A DNA stretch of 64,000 nt from Streptococcus cristatus AS 1.3089 (GCF_000385925.1 NC_021175.1:441501-505500); one strand, 5' to 3'. Shown: positions 38,665-48,290, numbered from the stretch's first letter. Numbers and translations are program-made. Notes: a model not told the origin generated them from the sequence alone.

Positions 38665-39663
38665 TTGCAGGAACATTCAGTAGAATTGAAACTAGGTCAT
38701 CCAGATGATGCCTTTCATCTCTTTGGCTCTAACGAACGCCATCTGCGCCTGATGGAGCAGGAATTGCAGGTTACCATTCATGCCCGAACCGAGATTGTTC
38801 AGATTTTGGGCACGGAGGCTGCCTGTGAGGAGACTCGCCAGGTCATTCAGGCTCTCTTGGTCTTGGTCAATCGTGGCATGACTATCGGAACGCCCGATGT
38901 GGTAACAGCCATTACCATGGTCAAAAATGACGAGATTGATAAGTTTGTAGCTCTTTACGAAGAAGAGATTATCAAGGACAGCTATGGCAAGCGAATTCGG
39001 GTCAAGACACTTGGCCAGAAAATCTATGTGGACAGTGTTAAAAATCACGATATCGTCTTTGGTATCGGGCCAGCCGGAACAGGGAAGACCTTTCTAGCGG
39101 TGACCTTAGCGGTGACAGCTCTCAAGCGTGGGCAGGTCAAGCGAATCATCCTGACAAGACCAGCGGTAGAAGCTGGTGAGAGTCTGGGCTTTCTGCCTGG
39201 TGATCTTAAGGAAAAGGTGGATCCATATCTGCGTCCGGTCTATGATGCTTTGTATCAGATTTTGGGCAAGGATCAGACGACGCGCCTGATGGAGCGAGAA
39301 ATCATTGAGATTGCACCTTTAGCCTATATGCGGGGTCGGACGCTGGATGATGCCTTTGTCATTCTGGATGAAGCTCAAAATACCACCATCATGCAGATGA
39401 AGATGTTTCTGACACGTCTCGGCTTCCAGTCCAAGATGATTGTCAATGGAGATATCAGCCAGATTGACTTGCCTCGTAATGTTAAGTCGGGCCTCATTGA
39501 TGCTCAGGAGAAATTGAAGAATATCTCCCAGATTGATTTTGTACATTTCTCAGCCAAGGACGTGGTCCGCCATCCAGTGGTGGCGCAGATTATCCGTGCC
39601 TATGAACCGCCAGCTCCTAAGAAAGAGGATAGTGAAATAGCTGAGGACGAAAGCACTAGCTGA
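38665..39663 (+). CDS. phoH: PhoH family ATPase
   Basis: 332 residues from a TTG start preceded by GAGAGG. N-terminal KH-like region (about 1-80, LHVTIHARTEIVQILG-like), then the PhoH P-loop domain: GPAGTGKTFLAVTLA (about residues 134-148), TRPAVEAGESLGFLPGDL and VILDEAQNTTIMQMKMFLTRLG. PhoH proteins are cytoplasmic ATPases implicated in RNA handling (YbeZ type), often paired with YbeY. ybeY is not in the window; the next gene is convergent. Confidence 0.94.
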   Translation: MQEHSVELKLGHPDDAFHLFGSNERHLRLMEQELQVTIHARTEIVQILGTEAACEETRQVIQALLVLVNRGMTIGTPDVVTAITMVKNDEIDKFVALYEEEIIKDSYGKRIRVKTLGQKIYVDSVKNHDIVFGIGPAGTGKTFLAVTLAVTALKRGQVKRIILTRPAVEAGESLGFLPGDLKEKVDPYLRPVYDALYQILGKDQTTRLMEREIIEIAPLAYMRGRTLDDAFVILDEAQNTTIMQMKMFLTRLGFQSKMIVNGDISQIDLPRNVKSGLIDAQEKLKNISQIDFVHFSAKDVVRHPVVAQIIRAYEPPAPKKEDSEIAEDESTS

Positions 39664-39666
39664 TAA

Positions 39667-39701
39667 AAAACGACTAACTTGATGAGCAAGTTAGTCGTTT
39701 T
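39667..39701. terminator. Bidirectional terminator between phoH and nrdF
   Basis: A perfect 15-bp stem, AAAACGACTAACTTG with CAAGTTAGTCGTTTT, loop ATGAG, with T-runs on both strands, between two convergent genes. Confidence 0.92.
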
Positions 39702-39715
39702 CTAGTATCTGCAAA

Positions 39716-40681
39716 TTATTTGGTCAAACCGTAGTTGTAGTCGTCATCCTGCATAGCTTCCACTTCACCAAGAAGGTAACCATTTCCGACTTGAGAGAAG
39801 AAGTCGTGGTTGGATGTTCCTGTTGAGATTCCGTTCATGACGATAGGGTTGACATCATCCGCTGAATCTGGGAAAAGGGGATCTTGTCCGAGGTTCATGA
39901 GGGCTTTATTGGCATTGTAACGAAGGAAGGTTTTGACTTCTTCGGTCCAACCAACACCGTCATAGAGGCTTTCTGTATAGCCTTCTTCGTTTTCGTAGAG
40001 GGTGTAGAGCAGGTCGTACATCCATTCTTTGAGTTTTTCTTGCTCTTCTTCAGGCAATTCATTGAAACCAAGTTGGAATTTGTAACCAATGTAAGTTCCG
40101 TGAACAGATTCATCACGGATGATCAGTTTGATGATTTCCGCAACGTTGGCCAGTTTGTTATTGCCAAGATAGTAGAGTGGCGTAAAGAAACCAGAGTAGA
40201 AGAGGAAGGTTTCAAGGAAAACGCTGGCTACTTTCTTTTCAAGTGGGCTACCATTGAGGTAGATTTCATTGATAATTTCAGCTTTTCTTTGTAGGTAGGG
40301 ATTAGTGTTAGTCCATTCAAAGATTTCTTCGATTTCAGCCTTGGTATTCAAGGTAGAAAAGATAGAAGAATAGGATTTTGCGTGGACAGATTCCATAAAT
40401 TGGATGTTATTGAAAACAGCTTCCTCATGTGGTGTACGGATGTCTGAGCGAAGAGCCTGTACACCCGTTTCAGATTGCATGGTATCAAGAAGGGTCAACC
40501 CACCAAAGACTTTTCCTACCAAGTCTTTTTCTTTGTTTGAAAGTTTTCTCCAGTCGTCTAGGTCATTTGACAGAGGGATACGAGTATCGAGCCAGAATTG
40601 CTCCGTCAGCTTTTCCCAAGTGGACTTATCGATAACATCTTCGATAGCGTTCCAGTTAATGGCTTTGTAGTAAGTTTGCAT
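39716..40681 (-). CDS. nrdF: Class Ib ribonucleotide reductase small subunit
   Basis: 321 residues. NrdF holds the dimetal-tyrosyl radical cofactor (Mn or Fe) that starts ribonucleotide reduction in NrdE. Ferritin-like fold with metal ligands visible in QSETGVQALR, EEAVFNNIQFMESVHAKSYSSIF (radical tyrosine in AKSYS) and IIRDESVHGTYIGYKFQ. Ribosome site AGGAG lies upstream of ATG 40681. It is the last gene of the nrd cluster; an unrelated AT-rich gene separates it from nrdE. Confidence 0.96.
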   Translation of the reverse strand: MQTYYKAINWNAIEDVIDKSTWEKLTEQFWLDTRIPLSNDLDDWRKLSNKEKDLVGKVFGGLTLLDTMQSETGVQALRSDIRTPHEEAVFNNIQFMESVHAKSYSSIFSTLNTKAEIEEIFEWTNTNPYLQRKAEIINEIYLNGSPLEKKVASVFLETFLFYSGFFTPLYYLGNNKLANVAEIIKLIIRDESVHGTYIGYKFQLGFNELPEEEQEKLKEWMYDLLYTLYENEEGYTESLYDGVGWTEEVKTFLRYNANKALMNLGQDPLFPDSADDVNPIVMNGISTGTSNHDFFSQVGNGYLLGEVEAMQDDDYNYGLTK

Positions 40682-40704
40682 GACAATCTCCTATGAAATA
40701 ATTT

Positions 40705-41552
40705 TTAATTTTTAAAGTGACGAGAGTTGTGTATCCAATTTATATTTTTAAAGCGATTATAAATATACATTTGTTGTGTAATATTAAAAGGCTTATTTGA
40801 TATTATATAATAGTTGGCAGTATTAATAGTGGCTTCATTAATATAGCACAATTTCTCATTTGTCATTTTCACCCATAAATTATCAGAGCAATTCATTTCA
40901 TTATTTTGGAATTCAAAACACAGATAGGGGGAAATAGGCATTAGGATTTGAAATCCATTTGGAATGTTTGGAGGTCCGAATGTTGAAACAACTGGATTAT
41001 CACTAGTTAGAAAGCCATTGCCAATAGAGATATGAAAATTCATTTGTTTAGGCTTTTTAAAAAAACTGAGAAAACTCTCTAAATTTTTATCTTTTTTCAT
41101 TACTTTATTAAAAATATTTATATTTTCTAGATTGTTCTTTATTTCAGCTAATTCAATTGGGAACTCCCGAGATTCTGAGAAATGATTAATAAAATTAGAT
41201 ACTAACCTTACTCTGCCAGAGTCAGTTCTGATTTCTTGGAGAAACATATATTTCCAGATTGTTTCAATTTCGCTTTGATTTAAGGTACATGGTTTTCTTG
41301 ATAATACGATATGTTCAACTATTTCAGAAATCTCCCCTTCAAATCTACTAAGCTTATTTTCAAGAATATTATCAACAATAATACGATCATCTGAGCTTTT
41401 TTCTTCGTAGGTATATCTCTTGTAACATATACTTTCATAGTGGACATATTGTTCCATATTAGCAATGCAATTATAAACATGAAACTTACTTGTATTATCA
41501 GCAAAATGTTTAAGTAAGCTTCTTGGATAATAATGTTGTTTTTTGTAACCAT
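40705..41552 (-). pseudogene. DUF4238-like protein between nrdE and nrdF, frameshift near start
   Basis: The main open frame (40705-41457) lacks its N-terminus. Reading upstream in that frame gives KKQHYYPRSLLKHFAD, the typical DUF4238 start, while the only ATG (41552, MVTKNN) is one base out. Adding one A to the six-A run (41539-41544 on the plus strand as T) restores MVTKKQHYYPRSLL and a 282-residue protein. Other DUF4238 marks are FLTSDNPVV and MPISPYLCFEF. Strongly AT-rich compared with nrdE and nrdF, so it looks inserted into the operon. No strong ribosome site; coupling to the nrdE stop six bases upstream is possible. Function of DUF4238 is unknown. Confidence 0.75.
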
Positions 41553-41558
41553 AAGTAA

Positions 41559-43718
41559 TCAGATCACACAGCTTTCACATTGGTTAGCGCCTACTTCGCC
41601 ACCATCGTCAGTAAAGGTGCGGACGTAGTAGATGGACTTGATTCCCTTGTTGAAAGCGTAGTTACGCAGGATAGAAAGGTCACGGGTTGTTTGCTTGCTT
41701 TCTTTTTTCCACTCGTAGAGGCCTTTAGGAATATCGCTGCGCATAAAGAGAGTCAGTGAAAGTCCTTGGTCCACGTGCTCAGTTGCAGCGGCGTAAACAT
41801 CAATTACCTTTCGCATGTCCATGTCGTAGGCACTGGTGTAGTAAGGGATAGTCTCAGTTGACAGACCAGCAGCAGGATAGTAAATCTTACCGATTTTCTT
41901 TTCCTGACGTTCTTCGATCCGCTGGGTAATTGGGTGAATTGAAGCAGAAACGTCATTGATGTAGCTGATAGAGCCATTTGGTGCAACAGCTAGGCGGTTT
42001 TGGTGGTAGAGGCCGTCCGCTTTTACCTTGTCACGAAGTTCTGCCCAGTCAGTAGCGGTTGGGATAAAGATATCTTTGAAAAGTTCCTTCACACGGTCAG
42101 ACTTAGGTACAAATTCACCCGTCAGGTATTTGTCAAAGTAAGTGCCGTTGGCATAGTCAGATCTTTCAAAGTTATGGAAGGTCACGCCACGCTCGCGAGC
42201 GATATTGTTAGACTCCACCAAGGTCCAGTAGTTCATGAGCATAAAGTAGATGCTGGTGAACTCGACAGCTTCTGCTGATCCATAGTCGATCAACTGCTGC
42301 GCCAAATAGCTGTGCAGTCCCATAGCTCCTAGTCCAAAGGTATGCGCCAGACTGTTACCGTGGTCAATCGAAGGAACAGCTGTGATGTGTGAGCTGTCAG
42401 TGACAAAGGTCAGGGCGCGTGTCATAGTCCGGATGGATTTTCCAAAGTCAGGCGAAGTCATCATGTTGACAACGTTGGTAGAGCCCAAGTTACATGATAC
42501 ATCTGTTCCCAAGTGGAGATACTCTTGAGCATCATTCAAGAGGCTAGGCTCTTGAACTTGCAGGATTTCAGAGCAAAGGTTACTCATGATGATTTTGCCA
42601 TCGATTGGATTAGAACGGTTGGCCGTATCAATGTTTACGACATAAGGATAGCCAGACTCTTGCTGGAGTTTAGAAATTTCTGTTTCCAAATCACGGGCCT
42701 TGATCTTGGTCTTAGTGATATTTGGATTAGCGACTAGCTCATCGTATTTTTCAGTGATGTCGATATAGGCAAATGGTAGGCCGTATTCACGTTCGATTGA
42801 GTAGGGACTGAAGAGGTACATATCTTCATTTTTGCGCGCTAATTCGTAGAACTTATCCGGAATCACAACACCGAGCGAGAGGGTTTTAACCCGAACTTTT
42901 TCGTCGGCATTTTCCTTTTTAGTAGAAAGGAAAGCGATGATATCTGGGTGGAAGACGTTGAGGTAGACGACCCCTGCTCCTTGACGTTGACCAAGTTGGT
43001 TTGAGTAAGAGAAGCTGTCTTCAAAGAGCTTCATAACAGGCACAACACCAGACGCAGCTCCTTCATAACCCTTGATAGGGGCGCCAGCTTCCCGCAGATT
43101 GCTGAGGGAAATACCGACCCCGCCTCCGATACGAGACAATTGCAGGGCAGAGTTGATGGAGCGGCCAATAGAGTTCATATCATCTGTTACTTGGATGAGG
43201 AAGCAGGAAACCAATTCGCCACGACGAGCCCGACCTGCGTTGAGGAAGCTTGGTGTCGCTGGTTGATAGCGTTGGTGGATGATTTCATTGGCAATATCCT
43301 TGGCAATAGCTTCGTCTCCGTTGGCAAAGTAGAGGGCGTTGAAGAGTACCCGATCTTCCATGCTTTCCAGATAGTATTCACCATCATTTGTCTTCAGCGC
43401 ATACTGGTTGTAGAATTTGTAGGCTGCCATGAAAGATTTGAACTTGAAATCTTGAGCATGGATAAATGCAGCTAACTCTTCAATATATTCAGGAGAATAG
43501 AGCTGGATAAATTCTTTTTCCAAGTAGTTTTCTTCAATTAAATACTGAATTTTTTCGGTAATAGAAGCAAACTTCATTGTGTTTGGTTCAACATTTTCTT
43601 TAAAGAAGGCATCCAAGGCTTCTTTGTCTTTGTGAAGCATAATTTGCCCATTGACTGGACGATTGATTTCGTTATTTAGACGGAAGTAAGTCACATCTTC
43701 TAAGTGTTTGAGTCCCAT
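41559..43718 (-). CDS. nrdE: Class Ib ribonucleotide reductase large (catalytic) subunit
   Basis: 719 residues. NrdE reduces ribonucleoside diphosphates to deoxy forms using the radical from NrdF and electrons from NrdH. Active-site regions visible: NAGRARRGELVSCFLIQ (first cysteine), SNLCSEILQ (radical cysteine with catalytic Glu) and the C-terminal redox pair in NQCESCVI. The N-terminal ATP-cone of class Ia is absent, as expected of NrdE. AAGGAAA precedes ATG 43718. nrdH lies upstream in the same operon. Confidence 0.97.
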   Translation of the reverse strand: MGLKHLEDVTYFRLNNEINRPVNGQIMLHKDKEALDAFFKENVEPNTMKFASITEKIQYLIEENYLEKEFIQLYSPEYIEELAAFIHAQDFKFKSFMAAYKFYNQYALKTNDGEYYLESMEDRVLFNALYFANGDEAIAKDIANEIIHQRYQPATPSFLNAGRARRGELVSCFLIQVTDDMNSIGRSINSALQLSRIGGGVGISLSNLREAGAPIKGYEGAASGVVPVMKLFEDSFSYSNQLGQRQGAGVVYLNVFHPDIIAFLSTKKENADEKVRVKTLSLGVVIPDKFYELARKNEDMYLFSPYSIEREYGLPFAYIDITEKYDELVANPNITKTKIKARDLETEISKLQQESGYPYVVNIDTANRSNPIDGKIIMSNLCSEILQVQEPSLLNDAQEYLHLGTDVSCNLGSTNVVNMMTSPDFGKSIRTMTRALTFVTDSSHITAVPSIDHGNSLAHTFGLGAMGLHSYLAQQLIDYGSAEAVEFTSIYFMLMNYWTLVESNNIARERGVTFHNFERSDYANGTYFDKYLTGEFVPKSDRVKELFKDIFIPTATDWAELRDKVKADGLYHQNRLAVAPNGSISYINDVSASIHPITQRIEERQEKKIGKIYYPAAGLSTETIPYYTSAYDMDMRKVIDVYAAATEHVDQGLSLTLFMRSDIPKGLYEWKKESKQTTRDLSILRNYAFNKGIKSIYYVRTFTDDGGEVGANQCESCVI

Positions 43719-43812
43719 AATTTTCCTTTTTCTAAAATGGTTTTTGCTTTAACAATATAAAGGGCTCCTACGAATGATAGGAGCGGCAATAAAGCTCTAA
43801 ATACTGACGAGA

Positions 43813-44031
43813 TTATGATAATTTTTTAAGTTTGCCAGGTTGGAAACCAGAGAATGCTTCAGTTGGCGTTTGGATAACAGGCGCTGCATTGAAACCAAGG
43901 CTTTTGACATGGTCAATGTATTCTGGTTGCTCATCAAGGTTGATTTCGCGATATTCCACATGGTTGGTATCAAGAAAACGCTTGGTCATTTTGCATTGGA
44001 CGCAATCGTTTTTGGAGTAAATAGTCACCAT
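43813..44031 (-). CDS. nrdH: NrdH-redoxin
   Basis: 72 residues. Glutaredoxin-like protein with thioredoxin-like reactivity; supplies electrons to NrdE. Redox motif C10-V-Q-C13 near the N-terminus and the C-terminal FSGFQPGKLKKL typical of NrdH. First gene of the nrd operon, with GAGGA about ten bases upstream of the ATG and a good promoter at 44080-44108 under two NrdR boxes. Confidence 0.94.
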   Translation of the reverse strand: MVTIYSKNDCVQCKMTKRFLDTNHVEYREINLDEQPEYIDHVKSLGFNAAPVIQTPTEAFSGFQPGKLKKLS

Positions 44032-44079
44032 TACATGATTCCTCTATACTTTCATTTTCTTAAATTTTAATATGAAACT

Positions 44080-44108
44080 AGTATATCTAAAAGCGAATAC
44101 GATGTCAA
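44080..44108 (-). promoter_or_regulatory. Promoter for nrdH-nrdE-nrdF
   Basis: TTGACA (44103-44108) and TATACT (44080-44085) on the minus strand, spacing 17. Confidence 0.85.
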
Positions 44109-44115
44109 CAGTTTT

Positions 44116-44131
44116 GAACTAAATATTGTAT
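44116..44131 (-). promoter_or_regulatory. NrdR box 1 (proximal)
   Basis: Plus-strand GAACTAAATATTGTAT matches the NrdR consensus ACACWATATATWGTGT at about 12 of 16 positions. It sits seven bases upstream of the nrd -35 box and 42 bases (four helical turns) from box 2. Confidence 0.6.
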
Positions 44132-44157
44132 GACGTTTTCTTATAGATGCTAGTAAG

Positions 44158-44173
44158 ATACAATATATAGTGT
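44158..44173 (-). promoter_or_regulatory. NrdR box 2 (distal)
   Basis: ATACAATATATAGTGT matches the NrdR consensus at 15 of 16 positions. Paired boxes at an integral number of helical turns upstream of nrd operons are the normal binding arrangement of the ATP-cone repressor NrdR. Confidence 0.8.
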
Positions 44174-44209
44174 ATAAAAAGTTGTAGTGAAGGGAAGAAC
44201 TACAAGTGC

Positions 44210-44223
44210 TGATAACGCTTACT
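44210..44223 (+). promoter_or_regulatory. Candidate CcpA cre site upstream of ptsHI
   Basis: TGATAACGCTTACT matches TGWAANCGNTNWCA with two mismatches and lies within a larger inverted repeat ACAAG..CTTGT. It is about 170 bases upstream of the ptsH promoter, so its effect is uncertain; it could also act on the divergent nrd operon. Confidence 0.45.
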
Positions 44224-44382
44224 TGTGCTGATGAAAGATAGACTAATAGTAACTTGATAAGAGAAGACAGCCTTCAAAAACTTTAAGAAAAAGATGGCGA
44301 AATATAGCTTTAGTCTACTATATCAAGACCGAATTTATTTTCAAAGTCTAACGAAATATTTTGTAAGCGAGCCATAAAATTC

Positions 44383-44411
44383 TTGAAAAAGATTTCAAAA
44401 AGTGATATAAT
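44383..44411 (+). promoter_or_regulatory. Promoter for ptsHI
   Basis: TTGAAA (44383-44388), 17 bases, then TGATATAAT with perfect -10 (44406-44411) and extended TG. A strong promoter is expected for this abundant phosphotransferase pair. Confidence 0.85.
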
Positions 44412-44477
44412 ACCAATTTGTAAGGGTTATCACAATAACTCAAAAAGAATTATTTTTATTTAAAGGAGAGTCTAACT

Positions 44478-44741
44478 ATGGCTTCTAAAGATTTCCACAT
44501 TGTGGCAGAAACAGGTATTCACGCGCGTCCAGCAACTTTGTTGGTGCAAACTGCTAGCAAATTTGCTTCAGATATCACACTTGAATACAAAGGTAAATCA
44601 GTAAACCTTAAATCAATCATGGGCGTTATGAGCCTTGGTGTTGGTCAAGGTGCAGACGTAGTTATCTCAGCTGAAGGTGCAGATGCAGACGACGCAATTG
44701 CAGCTATCTCAGAAACAATGGAAAAAGAAGGATTGGCTTAA
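44478..44741 (+). CDS. ptsH: Phosphocarrier protein HPr
   Basis: 87 residues. Carries phosphate from enzyme I to sugar-specific enzymes II and, when phosphorylated on serine by HPr kinase, acts as CcpA corepressor. His15 lies in TGIHARPA and Ser46 in [12 protein letters not shown], both intact. AAAGGAG precedes the ATG. ptsI starts one base after the stop. Confidence 0.99.
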   Translation: MASKDFHIVAETGIHARPATLLVQTASKFASDITLEYKGKSVNLKSIMGVMSLGVGQGADVVISAEGADADDAIAAISETMEKEGLA

Positions 44742-44742
44742 T

Positions 44743-46476
44743 ATGACAGAAATGCTTAAAGGAATTGCAGCATCTGATGGTGTTGCTGTTGCTAAGGCAT
44801 ATCTATTAGTTCAACCGGATTTGTCATTTGAGACTGTTTCAGTCGATGATACGAATGCAGAAGAGGCTCGTTTGGATGCAGCTCTTGAAGCTTCACAGAA
44901 CGAGCTTTCTGTTATCCGTGAGAAAGCAGTAGATAGCCTTGGTGAGGAAGCGGCTCAAGTATTTGACGCTCACTTAATGGTACTCGCTGACCCTGAAATG
45001 GTTGGTCAAATCAAAGAAACTATCCGTACTAAGAAAGTAAATGCGGAAGCTGGTCTGAAAGAAGTTACAGACATGTTTATCGCTATTTTTGAAGGTATGG
45101 AAGACAATCCATACATGCAAGAACGTGCGGCAGATATTCGTGACGTTACCAAGCGCGTTTTGGCAAACCTTTTGGGCAAGAAATTACCAAATCCAGCTTC
45201 TATCAATGAAGAATCAGTTGTCATTGCACATGACTTGACTCCTTCTGATACAGCTCAATTAGACAAGAAATTTGTTAAAGCTTTTGTAACTAATATTGGT
45301 GGACGTACAAGCCACTCTGCGATCATGGCGCGTACGCTTGAAATCGCAGCGGTATTGGGAACAAATAATATCACTGAACTCGTTAAAGATGGCGATATCA
45401 TTGCAGCAAATGGTATCACTGGTGAAGTAATCATCAACCCAACTGAAGAGCAAGCAGCAGAATTCAAGGCAGCTGGTGAAGCTTATGCTAAACAAAAAGC
45501 TGAATGGGCTCTCTTGAAAGATGCTCAAACAGTGACTGCTGATGGCAAACACTTTGAACTCGCTGCTAATATCGGTACACCAAAAGACGTTGAAGGTGTC
45601 AATGCAAATGGTGCGGAAGCTGTAGGTCTTTACCGTACAGAATTCCTTTACATGGATTCACAAGACTTCCCAACAGAAGATGAGCAATACGAAGCTTACA
45701 AGGCTGTCTTGGAAGGTATGAACGGTAAGCCAGTGGTTGTCCGTACAATGGACATCGGTGGAGATAAGGAACTTCCGTACTTCGATATGCCGCACGAAAT
45801 GAATCCATTCCTTGGATTCCGTGCATTGCGTATCTCTATCTCTGAAACTGGTGACGCTATGTTCCGTACACAGATCCGCGCTCTCTTGCGTGCTTCTGTA
45901 CATGGACAATTGCGTATCATGTTCCCGATGGTTGCTCTTCTGACAGAATTCCGCAAGGCTAAGGCAGTTTACGAAGAAGAAAAAGCTAAATTGCAAGCTG
46001 AAGGAGTTGCTGTAGCTGACAATATCCAAGTGGGTATCATGATTGAAATTCCAGCGGCAGCGATGTTGGCGGATCAATTTGCTAAAGAAGTTGACTTCTT
46101 CTCTATCGGTACTAACGACTTGATCCAATACACAATGGCAGCTGACCGTATGAACGAACAAGTTTCATACCTCTATCAACCTTACAACCCATCTATCCTT
46201 CGCTTGATCAACAATGTTATCAAGGCAGCTCACGCTGAAGGCAAGTGGGCAGGTATGTGTGGAGAAATGGCCGGTGACCAAACAGCTGTGCCACTCCTTG
46301 TCGGTATGGGCTTGGATGAGTTCTCTATGAGTGCAACATCTGTCCTTCGGACTCGTAGTCTCATGAAGAAATTGGATACAGTGAAGATGCAAGAACTTGC
46401 ACAACGCGCTTTGACTGAGTGTGCGACAATGGAAGAAGTTCTTGAACTTGAAAAAGAATATCTTGACTTCGATTAA
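44743..46476 (+). CDS. ptsI: Phosphoenolpyruvate-protein phosphotransferase (PTS enzyme I)
   Basis: 577 residues from ATG 44743, the standard length; an open frame extends back into ptsH but is a shadow. Uses PEP to phosphorylate HPr. The phospho-histidine (about His191) is in [13 protein letters not shown]; the PEP-binding barrel contains [16 protein letters not shown] and [15 protein letters not shown], and the catalytic cysteine lies in GMCGEMAGD. Followed by triple-hairpin repeat copy 3 as probable terminator. Confidence 0.98.
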   Translation: MTEMLKGIAASDGVAVAKAYLLVQPDLSFETVSVDDTNAEEARLDAALEASQNELSVIREKAVDSLGEEAAQVFDAHLMVLADPEMVGQIKETIRTKKVNAEAGLKEVTDMFIAIFEGMEDNPYMQERAADIRDVTKRVLANLLGKKLPNPASINEESVVIAHDLTPSDTAQLDKKFVKAFVTNIGGRTSHSAIMARTLEIAAVLGTNNITELVKDGDIIAANGITGEVIINPTEEQAAEFKAAGEAYAKQKAEWALLKDAQTVTADGKHFELAANIGTPKDVEGVNANGAEAVGLYRTEFLYMDSQDFPTEDEQYEAYKAVLEGMNGKPVVVRTMDIGGDKELPYFDMPHEMNPFLGFRALRISISETGDAMFRTQIRALLRASVHGQLRIMFPMVALLTEFRKAKAVYEEEKAKLQAEGVAVADNIQVGIMIEIPAAAMLADQFAKEVDFFSIGTNDLIQYTMAADRMNEQVSYLYQPYNPSILRLINNVIKAAHAEGKWAGMCGEMAGDQTAVPLLVGMGLDEFSMSATSVLRTRSLMKKLDTVKMQELAQRALTECATMEEVLELEKEYLDFD

Positions 46477-46488
46477 TCTGAAAAAATA

Positions 46489-46663
46489 GAGAGCGGGACA
46501 GAAATCGGTAATTCGTTAGAATTCAATTTCGTCGTCCCACCTCCGCACAGTTGAGTAGGGCTGTAAAAGCTGATGAAATCAGGGTAGTAGAGCCCACTCA
46601 ACCACTGCGTCTTGCTCGACAATCCAAAGACAATTGAGAGGCTAGGACTTTTGTCCCAGCCTC
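46489..46663 (+). repeat. Triple-hairpin intergenic repeat, copy 3
   Basis: 175 bp, nearly identical to copies 1 and 2. Differences include GCGGGAC for GTGGGAC, a changed base inside the first hairpin, and CAGGGTAG for CAGCCTAG in the middle hairpin. It starts 12 bases after the ptsI stop and ends in GAGGCT..AGCCTC followed by TTTTAG. Confidence 0.9.
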
Positions 46664-46804
46664 TTTTAGTTTGCTGCGGTGTCCTAGGGAAGCCAGTTTA
46701 GGAAGTAGGAATTCGGGAAAAGGGCAGATATACAGAGAAAATATGGACAAATTAAGATCATTTATCCAACTTGTGAAAATTTTCTTTAAATTTACGAAAT
46801 TGAC

Positions 46805-46832
46805 TTGAAATTTTCAGAAAATTTGGTAAAAT
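46805..46832 (+). promoter_or_regulatory. Promoter for gapN
   Basis: TTGAAA (46805-46810), 16 bases, TAAAAT (46827-46832) with extended TGG; start codon 29 bases downstream. Confidence 0.7.
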
Positions 46833-46861
46833 GATACTTAATAAGATTTTGGAGGGGACAC

Positions 46862-48285
46862 GTGAAGCAATATAAGAATTATATAAATGGTGAGTGGCGC
46901 GTTTCTGAAAATGAAATTACCATCTCATCTCCTATTAACAATGAGGCTTTAGGAACTGTTCCTGCCATGACACAGGCAGAGGTAGACGATGCGATGGCGA
47001 GCGCTCGTGCGGCTTTGCCAGCTTGGCGCGCTCTTTCAGCGGTTGAACGTGCGGCTTATTTGCATAAGGCTGCGGATATTTTGGAGCGTGATCAGGAGAA
47101 GATCGGCGAAATTCTGGCAAAAGAAGTTGCTAAGGGCATCAAAGCGGCAGTTGGAGAGGTAGTCCGAACAGCAGACTTGATTCGCTATGCAGCTGAAGAG
47201 GGGATTCGTATTCACGGTCAGGTTATGGAAGGCGGGGGTTTTGAAGCTGCCAGCAAGAAAAACTAGCTGTAGTCCGCCGTGAGCCTGTAGGAGTTGTATT
47301 GGCTATTGCGCCATTTAACTACCCAGTTAATCTGTCTGCTTCTAAAATTGCTCCTGCCCTTATCGGTGGAAATGTCGTGATGTTTAAGCCACCTACTCAA
47401 GGTTCAATCTCTGGTTTGCTCTTGGCTCAGGCTTTTGCTGAGGCAGGTCTGCCTGCTGGTGTTTTCAATACCATTACTGGTCGTGGTTCAGAAATCGGAG
47501 ACTACATCATTGAGCATAAGGAAGTAAACTACATTAACTTTACTGGCTCCACTCCAATCGGTGAGCGCATCGGTAAGTTGGCTGGTATGCGTCCAATTAT
47601 GCTTGAATTGGGTGGTAAGGATGCTGCAGTCGTGCTGGAAGATGCTGACTTGGAGCATGCAGCTAAGCAGATTGTTGGCGGGGCATACAGTTATTCCGGC
47701 CAGCGCTGTACGGCCATTAAACGTGTCATTGTCATGGAGAGCGTAGCAGATAAATTGGCAGCGTTGCTTCAGGCAGAGGTAGAGAAACTGACGGTTGGTG
47801 ATCCCTTTGATAATGCGGATATCACACCAGTCATTGATCATGCATCAGCAGATTTCATCTGGGGGTTGATTGAAGACGCTCAGGAAAAGGGAGCGTCAGC
47901 CTTGACAGAAATCAAACGTGAAGCAAATCTCATCTGGCCTGCCTTGTTTGACCATGTGACACTGGATATGAAAGTAGCTTGGGAAGAGCCATTTGGTCCT
48001 GTTCTTCCGATTATTCGTGTGACTTCCCTTGAAGAGGCTATCCAGATCTGTAATCAGTCAGAATTTGGTCTTCAATCTTCAGTCTTTACAAATGATTTTC
48101 CGAAAGCATTTGAAATTGCTGAAAAACTGGAAGTGGGTACTGTACATATCAATAATAAGACCCAACGTGGTCCAGATAACTTCCCATTCCTTGGTGTTAA
48201 AGGGTCTGGAGCTGGAGTGCAAGGGATTCGTTACAGTATCGAAGCCATGACACAAGTGAAATCCATCGTGTTTGATGTGAAATAA
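46862..48285 (+). pseudogene. gapN: Non-phosphorylating glyceraldehyde-3-phosphate dehydrogenase GapN, single-base frameshift
   Basis: Two open frames (46862-47266, and 47299-48285) together encode GapN. The first ends ..FEAASKKN; adding one A to the five-A run at 47258-47262 gives FEAASKKKLAVVRREPVGVV and a 474-residue protein, the usual length. GapN oxidises glyceraldehyde 3-phosphate to 3-phosphoglycerate with NADP+, a main NADPH source in streptococci. The catalytic cysteine (about 283 after correction) is in YSGQRCTA, and the E in LELGGKD is present. GTG start preceded by GGAGGGG. Because GapN is important for NADPH in these bacteria and everything else is intact, a sequencing error is a serious alternative to true loss. 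Confidence 0.9.
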
Positions 48286-48290
48286 TGAGA

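Noticed and set aside
44677..44742. Earlier in-frame start for ptsI inside ptsH
   Set aside because: The enzyme I family starts at the ATG at 44743, giving the standard 577 residues; the extension is antisensible ptsH sequence in another frame.
45658..46161. Minus-strand open frame opposite ptsI
   Set aside because: Shadow of a highly expressed gene with biased codons; product has no recognisable features.
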